Of a DNA stretch of 39,485 nucleotides, positions 23,298 through 30,067 are shown one piece after another. A model generated the notes under the pieces. That model did not search any database, had not been told where the DNA came from, and saw only the letters and a program-made list of their open reading frames with translations. Made by a program: the position numbers and the translations under genes. This DNA is from an uncultured Bacilli bacterium (GTDB taxonomy: Bacteria > Bacillota_I > Bacilli_A > RF39 > UBA660). The stretch covers positions 1 to 39,485 of the forward strand of contig CALVIS010000005.1 of assembly GCA_944331805.1 (NCBI GenBank), in the 5' to 3' direction. The first letter of the stretch is position 1. Each line of letters starts with the position of its first letter.

Positions 23298-25118
23298 TTA
23301 TGGGGCTAAATCAAGGGTGAAAGGGTTATTTTTAGTACCATCACCCCCAGTTATTATGACGTTAGATTTTAAGTTTAGAGCAGGATAAACGTTGTTAGCC
23401 CTGTCCGGATAGTTGAAGGACGCAGCACCGTTGCTACCTACGTAACGCACGTGAGACGTACTATATGGTGTTAAAGTCCAATAATTTACATTATTTTCAC
23501 TCCTATCAAATTGCCCGGCCATTAATTCCCCAAACCTTAATAAGCCTACTTTAGCATTTGTATTTGTAGCATATTCAGACATACTGACATCTTTATATTT
23601 AGCTAATCTATAACTAACCCCACTTCCTACTGTTCCTAAATACCAAGTTGTATTATCTTCTATCATATTAACTAGTTCACTTGTTAAATATTCTCCATCA
23701 GTTAAATATTCTCCATTAAGAAAACTTCCTATTGTATTTGTGCTAGAATAAAATACACTATCTCCAAAAGTCACAGTTTTAATAGTTCCATTTTCTTTTA
23801 ATGTTTTTGCACTAACTATCTTTGTTAGTCCTTTAGTTTCGTGACTAACTATTCGATATAAATTATTTTCTCCAGTTCCAAAATTTATATATTCACCACT
23901 ATATCTTGTGTTTAGTAGTGTGCCTGATAGATTACTATCATTATCTCCTTCTAATCTATAGGGATTATCTACTGTTCCTTCTCCTGACTCCACCTTTATT
24001 TCAGACTTTAAATTTATAGATGGCCGCACACCATAATTATTCGTAACAGAAAGAGAATTAACTTGACCAGTATTTAATACAAAAAAATTATTAATAGCAT
24101 TATTATATGGTGTCAATAGCCACCAATAAAGTCCATTATTTAAATAGCTTTCAGAGCTTCCACTCATAGTATATTCATAAAGATTTAAAAGTCCCACTGC
24201 ATCTTCTACAATAGTTCCGCCTTCTTCTTCACTTGGTAATTTACCATCACTCACCATACTTGCATTCCACTTACTATCCAATTTTATAAATTTCTCTGGA
24301 CTTCTTAAATTACCTAAGAAGCCATCTACTGTTGTATCATTTAACCAAGATTCCATATAACTATCTTCAAAATTAGTACTATTATTATCATAAGAAATAG
24401 TACTTATATTCCACTGAGTTACTAATTTTACAAAATTATCACTTGTATCTATAGACACCGCTCTCCATAACTTTCCACTATACCATATATAATTATTAGG
24501 ATTACTTCCTGTTACAAAAGTCTGTTCAGAGTCATCATAATTTAATCTATTCATGATATCATCTTCTATTACTTCTTTTACTGTTCCTGTTGATGTTATC
24601 TTTCTTAGTAAGTGTCCATCACTTGGTAAATCTAAATCATTATAATCTAAGCCTACACTTACTCCTAATTCTATACTTATTTCACTTTCTGTAGTATTTG
24701 ATACTCTTACTATATAAGTATTACTACTTCCTGTTGTGTCTACTTTCTCTAAGTTTATTCCTGTACTAGATGGTGGGGTATTTACTCCTTCTTTTTCTAT
24801 ATACCCTATATCTACTCCTTCAGGCAAACTTCCTTCATAATAAAAGTTAAATCTTCCTACTCTATTATTAGGGTTAGATAAAGTTACTATAAAGTCTTTT
24901 CTACTATTAGATGGTACTGTTAAAGTATTTGTTTCTTTATCATCCACTAATAACTTATAAGTTAAATTGCCTGTTACGATACTTATAGCATTTTCTTTTT
25001 CTTTTGTTACTGTAAACATCGCATAAGAAAAGTATCCTCCTAATATTAATAAAGTTATTATTACCATTATTATCATATATATCTTACTAAAACTTGTTTC
25101 TAATAATATCTTCTTCAT
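23298..25118 (-). CDS. Large surface protein with two DUF6273-like modules; candidate diversity-generating-retroelement target
   Basis: The ATG at 25118 (AAAGGAG upstream) starts a 606-residue protein. A hydrophobic segment (about residues 12-34) ending GGYFSYAMFTVTKEKENA resembles TasA-like or prepilin-like export signals. A beta domain (to about 190) and two homologous modules follow. Each module ends with the same architecture: W(W/T)LTPY, a variable stretch, (R)PxxNLKS, then (S/T)GxGTxxNP. This is the C-type-lectin/formylglycine-like fold seen in DUF6273 proteins. In the second module the variable stretch (HVRYVGSNGAASFNYP, then DRANNVYPALNLKS) is encoded by DNA with about 55% GC, against about 35% either side. 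Ligand binding at the cell surface is likely, but the ligand is unknown. Confidence 0.75.
   Translation of the reverse strand: MKKILLETSFSKIYMIIMVIITLLILGGYFSYAMFTVTKEKENAISIVTGNLTYKLLVDDKETNTLTVPSNSRKDFIVTLSNPNNRVGRFNFYYEGSLPEGVDIGYIEKEGVNTPPSSTGINLEKVDTTGSSNTYIVRVSNTTESEISIELGVSVGLDYNDLDLPSDGHLLRKITSTGTVKEVIEDDIMNRLNYDDSEQTFVTGSNPNNYIWYSGKLWRAVSIDTSDNFVKLVTQWNISTISYDNNSTNFEDSYMESWLNDTTVDGFLGNLRSPEKFIKLDSKWNASMVSDGKLPSEEEGGTIVEDAVGLLNLYEYTMSGSSESYLNNGLYWWLLTPYNNAINNFFVLNTGQVNSLSVTNNYGVRPSINLKSEIKVESGEGTVDNPYRLEGDNDSNLSGTLLNTRYSGEYINFGTGENNLYRIVSHETKGLTKIVSAKTLKENGTIKTVTFGDSVFYSSTNTIGSFLNGEYLTDGEYLTSELVNMIEDNTTWYLGTVGSGVSYRLAKYKDVSMSEYATNTNAKVGLLRFGELMAGQFDRSENNVNYWTLTPYSTSHVRYVGSNGAASFNYPDRANNVYPALNLKSNVIITGGDGTKNNPFTLDLAP
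23385..23470 (-). other. Putative variable region of a diversity-generating retroelement
   Basis: In 23401-23460, 33 of 60 bases are G or C, while the flanking 60-base blocks have 23 and 21. Codons become unlike the rest of the gene (ACG, CAC, GTG, GCG, TCC, CCG). The translated pattern VRYVxxNGxxxxNYxxxANNVYPA is what adenine-directed mutagenesis of an AAC-rich template would give. The equivalent part of the first module is AT-rich and ordinary. No template repeat or reverse transcriptase is in this window. Confidence 0.5.
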
Positions 25119-25145
25119 ATCCTTACTCCTTTCATTATTACACAC

Positions 25146-25173
25146 AAAAAAGAATAGAATTATTCTCTATTCT
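25146..25173 (-). terminator. Terminator of the poly-G small ORF
   Basis: Minus-strand arms AGAATAG (25173-25167) and CTATTCT (25157-25151) are followed by TTTTT. The stem includes the stop codon of the 39-residue ORF. Confidence 0.7.
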
Positions 25174-25286
25174 TTTAAACCATAATGAAAGAAAGTAACT
25201 AAATTACTATTAAACTGCCCCCCCCCCCAGGTAACATATTGTAAACATGGTGTTTTAGAAAAATGACGAATTATTTTACCCTGCAT
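25167..25286 (-). CDS. 39-residue ORF containing a G11 tract
   Basis: The ORF begins MQGKIIRHFSKTPCLQYV, passes through TWGGG (encoded by T followed by eleven G), and ends QFNSNLVTFFHYGLKE. It has a promoter (25316-25345), a ribosome site (AAAGGAAG) and a terminator, so it looks like a complete small transcription unit. I do not recognise the peptide; it is neither a signal peptide nor clearly membrane-spanning. Losing or gaining one G shifts the frame and gives another short tail. It precedes the surface-protein gene in the same direction. It may be a phase-variable small protein or leader, or a non-coding RNA with a chance frame. Confidence 0.5.
   Translation of the reverse strand: MQGKIIRHFSKTPCLQYVTWGGGQFNSNLVTFFHYGLKE
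25218..25228. repeat. Homopolymeric C11/G11 tract
   Basis: Eleven consecutive C on the plus strand (G on the coding strand) inside the 39-residue ORF. In a genome of under 30% GC such a run is striking and is typical of contingency loci prone to slippage. Assembly error in run length is possible. Confidence 0.85.
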
Positions 25287-25315
25287 ATCAATACTTCCTT
25301 TCTATTGTTAAATCA

Positions 25316-25345
25316 ATCTTATCACAATTATAAGTTACTTAGCAA
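25316..25345 (-). promoter_or_regulatory. Promoter of the poly-G small ORF
   Basis: Minus strand TTGCTA (25345-25340), 18-bp spacer, TAAGAT (25321-25316) with an extended -10 TG. Confidence 0.55.
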
Positions 25346-25357
25346 GTAAATTTTTTA

Positions 25358-26215
25358 TTACTTTAACTTACTTAACAAATTATCTAATATTTCTGTGTCT
25401 TCTATCTTAGTAATAGAAAAACATTTCTTACCCAAATCTTTAAAACTTGCTCCTGAATGATACAGAATTTTCTTATCTATAATAATAAATCTATCATGAA
25501 AAGAATTATCAATTACTAATGTTACATTACTATATTGTTCTTTATACTTTTCATAATCTTTATTGTTATATTTATTGGTAATTAAAGTAACTTGTTTATT
25601 AGTCTTAGATAATATATCTAATATATTCTTATCAATATAATTATCTATTATAATGATACTTTCTTTAGATTTATCAAATATGTTTAGCATAAGAGAATAA
25701 GCATCATAGATCTGTCCCTCAAAAAATAGATGATTATTTTTATCTTTAAAACTAGAAAATGTCTCTTCTAATAAATCTATTCTTTTTGAATCTTTTAATA
25801 CTAAGTCATTTATATATTGTTGCCCCAGTAAATTAGTTGAAATATATTTTCTCATTGCCACAAAGGCATCCATTATTCTTATACTTGTTTCTTCGGCAAT
25901 AGGTGTTCTAAGTATAGTTGCAAGCATGGCAACACCTTGTTCTGTAAAAGCATAAGGTAAAGTCCTAGACATTGCACTATATTTTGCGGTCCCAACTTGG
26001 GACCGCAAATAATCATATTCCTCTTCAGTTAACTGAAACATAAATCTTTCGGGAAACCTATTAATATGCCTTTTAACCGCTTGATTAATAGTTTTAGTAC
26101 CATTTTTACATTCATAAAGTTCTGCTAGATCACTATCTAACATTATTTGTTTTCCCCTTATTTCATAGATCATGTTCACTATTTTTACATCTTCTTTATT
26201 TATTAAATCATTAAT
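25358..26215 (-). CDS. ORF6N-domain protein with phospholipase-D-like C-terminus; probable ATT start
   Basis: The N-terminal ORF6N domain (IYEIRGKQIMLDSDLAELY, then RFPERFMFQLTEEEYDYL and LPYAFTEQGVAMLATIL) is a DNA-binding module common in phage and mobile-element proteins. After a helical linker, the last 120 residues (SIIIIDNYID, then HDRFIIIDKKILYHSGAS) resemble a PLD-like half-site, as in several DUF-type fusions. The only in-frame start with a proper ribosome site (AGGAGG, 8 bases away) is an ATT at 26215, giving MNDLINKEDVKIV before IYEIRG, which fits homologues. The first GTG (26179) and ATG (26173) lack a ribosome site and would cut the N-terminus. The function is probably regulatory. 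Confidence 0.75.
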   Translation of the reverse strand: MNDLINKEDVKIVNMIYEIRGKQIMLDSDLAELYECKNGTKTINQAVKRHINRFPERFMFQLTEEEYDYLRSQVGTAKYSAMSRTLPYAFTEQGVAMLATILRTPIAEETSIRIMDAFVAMRKYISTNLLGQQYINDLVLKDSKRIDLLEETFSSFKDKNNHLFFEGQIYDAYSLMLNIFDKSKESIIIIDNYIDKNILDILSKTNKQVTLITNKYNNKDYEKYKEQYSNVTLVIDNSFHDRFIIIDKKILYHSGASFKDLGKKCFSITKIEDTEILDNLLSKLK

Positions 26216-26255
26216 AATAATTACCTCCTTTTCTGATTTAAAAATAATTGTTTTA

Positions 26256-26284
26256 ACTCTAACATATTGAGAAAATTAATACAA
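26256..26284 (-). promoter_or_regulatory. Promoter of the ORF6N gene
   Basis: Minus strand TTGTAT (26284-26279), 17-bp spacer, TAGAGT (26261-26256) with an extended TG. Confidence 0.5.
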
Positions 26285-26350
26285 AAAGACAATTTTTAAA
26301 ATTCAAGGAAAAACGAGCTTCAATTTAGTAAATTCCTCTAGAGAAAATTA

Positions 26351-26380
26351 AAAATTGACCCCTGAAATAGGACCAATTTT
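26351..26380 (-). terminator. Terminator after the acidic membrane protein gene
   Basis: Minus-strand arms AAAATTG (26380-26374) and CAATTTT (26357-26351), with an inner CCT/AGG pairing, are followed by TTAATTTTC. It is 24 bases after the stop codon. Confidence 0.55.
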
Positions 26381-26404
26381 AAAAATTTATACTTTTTTAT
26401 TTTT

Positions 26405-27532
26405 TTAATCTAATTTTTGTTGTAACTCTTTTAACTTAGATAAAAACTCATTAGTCTTTCTAATCTCTTCATCAAACTTTTCATAATTAGCAGTATTCTC
26501 AAGTTCTAATGTAGTGTTCTTCTTAACTGGTTCTTCTTCAATACCATAGATAGGACTAATAATAGGACTTGGATGATAAGTACTTTTCTTTTCAGTATAA
26601 GCTTCATTTATACTTGGTACTTTTTCTTTAGCACTTAAGAAGTCATCAATAGAAAGTTTTGGTTTTTCAGTCTTAGGTTCTTCTTCTACTTCTAATACTT
26701 CTACTTGTTCTTTTTCTTTTCTATACCTTTCTTCTAACTCTTGAATACTTATAGGTTCATTACCATCATCTTGATACTGTGTAACTTCATTTTGTTCTGT
26801 AATTGTTTTACCTTTAGCGATTAGTTCATCTAAACTAATAATAGCATTTTCTTCTTGTTCTGTTTCAAACTTAGTAAGTTCAATATTTTCTTCCTTATCT
26901 TCATTTTCAAGTTTCTTTAACTCTTCAGTAATTCTTTCAAGTTCTGCTTTCGCTTCACTTTCTGTATAAACTTCATCTTTATATTTAATTACTTCTTCTT
27001 CATTCTTAGGACTTTCAACTGGTGTAATAACAGTAGGCTCTACTACTTCTACTTTTTCTTCAAACTTATCATTTAGCATAATACTATCATTTGTATTAAC
27101 AGGATTTTCTTTAACACTTACAACTACTGGTTCTACTTCTATAGGACTAGAAGCAACACTTTCAATGACAACATCAGGAGTAGGTTCTTTTATTTCTGCT
27201 TTTTCTTCCTTTACTTCAGGAACAACAGTAGGTGTAACTACAGTAGTGTTATTAACTAGAGGAACTTCTACCTTTTCTTCTTTAACCTCTTCTTTTTTAG
27301 GTTCTTCTTTAGTAATAGGAGTTACATTAGCTGCTTCTTCTTTTCTAGCTTTAGCAACTTCTTCCACTAACTTATTAAGTTGCATTGTATTATTTTGTAA
27401 CTTCTTTTTCTCTTCATGTTTCTTCATAAATTCATGAAACCAAAGAATAAAATATACAAATAAAATAAGTCCAATAATTGCTAGAACTATTAAAACCTCC
27501 TTAGTTGCTAAAAAATCTATTACATTTTCCAT
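26405..27532 (-). CDS. Single-pass membrane protein with long acidic cytoplasmic tail and SPIISPIYG motif
   Basis: An N-terminal membrane helix (about residues 12-31) is followed by a Lys/Glu helix and a long, low-complexity tail rich in Glu, Lys, Val and Pro (about 60-250), like the linkers of ZipA- or EzrA-type scaffold proteins. A short conserved-looking stretch, PSPIISPIYGIEEEP (near 325-340), stands out from the disordered tail and may be a docking motif for a partner. The last 30 residues form a coiled coil. Topology (short N-terminus outside, tail inside) is inferred. I cannot assign a family; a role in division or envelope assembly is a guess. Confidence 0.7.
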   Translation of the reverse strand: MENVIDFLATKEVLIVLAIIGLILFVYFILWFHEFMKKHEEKKKLQNNTMQLNKLVEEVAKARKEEAANVTPITKEEPKKEEVKEEKVEVPLVNNTTVVTPTVVPEVKEEKAEIKEPTPDVVIESVASSPIEVEPVVVSVKENPVNTNDSIMLNDKFEEKVEVVEPTVITPVESPKNEEEVIKYKDEVYTESEAKAELERITEELKKLENEDKEENIELTKFETEQEENAIISLDELIAKGKTITEQNEVTQYQDDGNEPISIQELEERYRKEKEQVEVLEVEEEPKTEKPKLSIDDFLSAKEKVPSINEAYTEKKSTYHPSPIISPIYGIEEEPVKKNTTLELENTANYEKFDEEIRKTNEFLSKLKELQQKLD

Positions 27533-27598
27533 TAATCGACACCTCTTTACTACGATTGATAATTTAAGTGTAGCATAGTCTTAAATATTAAAAAAGTA

Positions 27599-27693
27599 GT
27601 TACATAAAATTTTACAGAAAAAATACATTAATTTTACAGATGAGATTTACATAACTTTACGAACATATTTTTACATATTTTTTAAGTTTTACA
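27599..27693 (+). promoter_or_regulatory. Array of TTTACA-like repeats upstream of the flippase gene
   Basis: Copies of TTTACA or one-to-two-base variants begin at 27599 (GTTACA), 27611, 27622 (AATACA), 27633, 27646, 27656 (TTTACG), 27670 and 27688. The first four are spaced 11-12 bp, one helical turn, as in OmpR/PhoB-family operators. A -10-like TATAAT follows at 27703-27708. The gene for an OmpR/PhoB-type regulator is 1.7 kb downstream. The link is an inference. Confidence 0.4.
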
Positions 27694-27721
27694 GTCATAT
27701 ATTATAATTAGAGGTGGGTCT

Positions 27722-29017
27722 ATGAGAAAAGAGACTTTTATAAAATCAACGATTATTTTAATAATTGGTGGCTTCTTAACTAAAGCTTTAGGGATGATTA
27801 TAAAGATAGTTATGAGTAGATTAATGGGAAGCGAGGGTATTGGACTTTATATGTTAGTCCTACCTACTTTTTCTTTATTAATTGGTCTATGTCAATTTGG
27901 TATTCCTACGGCATTATCAAAACTTATCGCGGAAGAGTCTAAAAATAATAAAAGGCTTCTTTTTTCTCTACTTCCTATTTCCTTAATAATTAATATTATA
28001 ATAATTTCTTTTGTTATCGTCATTGCCCCTACTCTTGCTTTTAACTTTTTACATGAAAAAAGGGCTCTACTTCCTATTCTTGCAATATGTGTAGTATTAC
28101 CTTTAACTAGTACTTCTAGTATTTTAAGAAGTTATTTCTTTGGTAAACAACAAATGCTTCCACACGTTACATCTAATGTCTTAGAAGATATTATAAGACT
28201 TATTTTAATTATTATAGGAGTCCCTATCTTTATTAGTAAAGGCTTAGAAGTGGCAGTTACTTTTGTTATTTTAACTAATATTATTAGTGAATTATCATCT
28301 ATTTTAGTTTTATTTTTCTTCTTACCTAAGAATTTAACGATTAAAAAACAGGACCTTGCCTTTAATAAGGGATATGCAAAAGAAGCGATGAATATAAGTA
28401 TACCATCAACTGCAAGTCGTCTTATTGGTTCTTTTGGATACTTCTTAGAGCCTATAATATTAACTAATGCTTTAACTTATGTCGGATACAGTTCTAACTT
28501 TATTGTAACTGAGTATGGTGTTATCAGTGGCTTTGTTATGCCTCTTTTACTTCTACCATCATTCTTTACAATGGCAATAAGTCAAGCCTTGCTACCTATT
28601 ATATCAAAAGCAACTAGTAGTAAGCATTATGATTATGCTAAAAAGAAGTTAAGACAAGCGATTGGTATTTCTCTTTTAATAGGAGTTCCTGCTTCTACTC
28701 TTCTTGCTATTTTCCCAGAGTTCTTCTTAGGTTTAATTTATAATACTCATGAAGGAGTCGCCTATATGAGGTTTCTTGCTCCTATTTGTATTTTACAATA
28801 TATCCAATCTCCTTTATCTGCTTGTTTAGATGCTATGGGCTTAACTAAGTTAGGTCTTAAGGCAACTATTATAGGTACCTTAATTAGAACTATCTTCCTA
28901 CTTATTTTCTCTTTATTAAAAATAGGTATGTGGGGTCTTATTTTTTCAACTAGTCTAAATGTAATATTTACAACTTTCTATAACTTATATCAAGTTAAAA
29001 CAAGTCTAAAAAAATAA
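27722..29017 (+). CDS. Lipid-linked oligosaccharide flippase family protein (SpoVB/MurJ-like, MOP superfamily)
   Basis: About twelve membrane segments cover 431 residues. The opening FIKSTIILIIGGFLTKALGM followed by IVMSRLMGSEGIGLYMLVLP is characteristic of the SpoVB / polysaccharide-biosynthesis branch of the MOP exporters. Members move lipid-linked precursors, such as lipid II, across the membrane; the Bacillus paralogues SpoVB and YtgP/MurJ are hard to separate by eye. No sporulation genes are seen nearby, so a lipid II flippase or polysaccharide role is more likely. The ribosome site is GAGGTGG. The gene lies alone on the plus strand behind the TTTACA array. Confidence 0.88.
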   Translation: MRKETFIKSTIILIIGGFLTKALGMIIKIVMSRLMGSEGIGLYMLVLPTFSLLIGLCQFGIPTALSKLIAEESKNNKRLLFSLLPISLIINIIIISFVIVIAPTLAFNFLHEKRALLPILAICVVLPLTSTSSILRSYFFGKQQMLPHVTSNVLEDIIRLILIIIGVPIFISKGLEVAVTFVILTNIISELSSILVLFFFLPKNLTIKKQDLAFNKGYAKEAMNISIPSTASRLIGSFGYFLEPIILTNALTYVGYSSNFIVTEYGVISGFVMPLLLLPSFFTMAISQALLPIISKATSSKHYDYAKKKLRQAIGISLLIGVPASTLLAIFPEFFLGLIYNTHEGVAYMRFLAPICILQYIQSPLSACLDAMGLTKLGLKATIIGTLIRTIFLLIFSLLKIGMWGLIFSTSLNVIFTTFYNLYQVKTSLKK

Positions 29018-29023
29018 ATTCAC

Positions 29024-29056
29024 TTCGCAAAATCGAAAAAAAATGCTTTTTGCGAA
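29024..29056. repeat. Inverted repeat after the flippase gene
   Basis: Arms TTCGCAAAA (29024-29032) and TTTTGCGAA (29048-29056) with a 15-nt A-rich loop. No T tract follows on the plus strand, so it is a weak terminator candidate between the convergent flippase and small membrane protein genes. Confidence 0.5.
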
Positions 29057-29097
29057 ATGAGATTCTTCTTTAGTGTCTATGTAGAAAGATTTGAATT

Positions 29098-29346
29098 TCA
29101 TTTTATTATCTTAACTTTATCATTTTCTAACTCTTTCCCCTCTTTATGATTAGCATAAATAAATCTAGCCATTAAGACTCCATATATAAGACTAGTTGCA
29201 TAGAATTCTTCTTTATTATTAAGAGAAATACCATTTTCTACTATACTTACATTATACAAAGTATTAACTGTATAGGCTCCACTTATTAGTCCTAAAACTG
29301 TACTATTAAACTTTATATTCCTTACTATACTTTTAATTTTTTTCAT
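29098..29346 (-). CDS. Small two-helix membrane protein of unknown function
   Basis: The 82-residue protein has a basic N-terminus, a helix at about residues 15-33 (TVLGLISGAYTVNTLYNV), and a second near 46-64 (FYATSLIYGVLMARFIYA), then a charged tail. The ribosome site (AAGGTGATTAA) is good. It is transcribed divergently from the two-component system, and its start codon overlaps the promoter region of that system. I do not recognise the family. It uses TGA as stop. Confidence 0.65.
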   Translation of the reverse strand: MKKIKSIVRNIKFNSTVLGLISGAYTVNTLYNVSIVENGISLNNKEEFYATSLIYGVLMARFIYANHKEGKELENDKVKIIK

Positions 29347-29367
29347 TTAATCACCTTTTACTTATGA

Positions 29368-29373
29368 TATAAT
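29368..29373 (+). promoter_or_regulatory. Extended -10 of the two-component operon
   Basis: TATAAT preceded by TGA (extended -10); the -35 region is poor. Transcription would start near 29380, only about 15 bases before the TTG start. Confidence 0.5.
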
Positions 29374-29395
29374 ATATGCCAAAGAGGTGATGACT

Positions 29396-30067
29396 TTGCA
29401 GAAAGTAAAGATTCTAATTGTAGATGATGAGAAAAATATTAGAGAAGTTATTAGAGAATATGCATCTTTAGATGGTTATGATGTTATGGAAGCAGACTCT
29501 GGTGTTAAAGCTTTAGAACTATTAAATAATAATAAGTTTGATTTAATGATTTTAGATATTATGATGCCTATTATGGATGGTTTTACTTTACTTAATAGTA
29601 TTCCTAAAGAAAAAAAGATACCTACTATTATTCTTTCCGCTAGAGATGATGAAGTTGATAAACTAGAAGGCTTTGATAGAGGGATTGACGACTATTTATG
29701 TAAGCCTTTCTCTCCAAGAGAATTAATGGCTAGAGTAAAAGCAATATTAAAGAGGACTAAAGGAGATGTTGATAGTTATTCTTATGATAAGTTAGTTGTT
29801 AATTTCTTAGAACATACTATTAGAATAGATGATAAAGAGATTAATGTTACACCTAAAGAGTTTGAGATACTAAAATACTTTATTCATAATAAGAGGATGG
29901 CTATTTCAAGAGAACAACTCTTAAATAAAATATGGGGGTATGACTTTTATGGAGATGATAGAACGGTTGATACTCATATAAAGATGCTTAGAAATAATTT
30001 AGGTAGATATAGAGACTTAATTATTACTGTTAGAGGTATAGGATATAAATTTGATGATGAAAAATAG
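29396..30067 (+). CDS. OmpR/PhoB-family response regulator
   Basis: The receiver domain (about residues 1-118) has the acidic pair Asp10-Asp11, phosphoacceptor Asp54 in LMILDIMMP, Ser81 and Lys103 in CKPF. The C-terminal winged helix (about 130-223) ends with DDRTVDTHIKMLRNNLGRY and VRGIGYKF, typical of OmpR/PhoB regulators. I start it at TTG 29396 because AGAGGTG lies 6-8 bases before it; the upstream GTG and ATG fall within or too close to that site. The stop overlaps the start of the kinase gene, so the pair is translationally coupled. The stimulus is unknown. Confidence 0.93.
   Translation: MQKVKILIVDDEKNIREVIREYASLDGYDVMEADSGVKALELLNNNKFDLMILDIMMPIMDGFTLLNSIPKEKKIPTIILSARDDEVDKLEGFDRGIDDYLCKPFSPRELMARVKAILKRTKGDVDSYSYDKLVVNFLEHTIRIDDKEINVTPKEFEILKYFIHNKRMAISREQLLNKIWGYDFYGDDRTVDTHIKMLRNNLGRYRDLIITVRGIGYKFDDEK

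Noticed and set aside
26340-26390. Possible insertion-sequence end (GACCCCTGAAATAGGACC next to inverted AAAATTG arms)
   Set aside because: The bases resemble some IS3-type ends, but there is no transposase, target duplication or second end; a terminator explains the hairpin.
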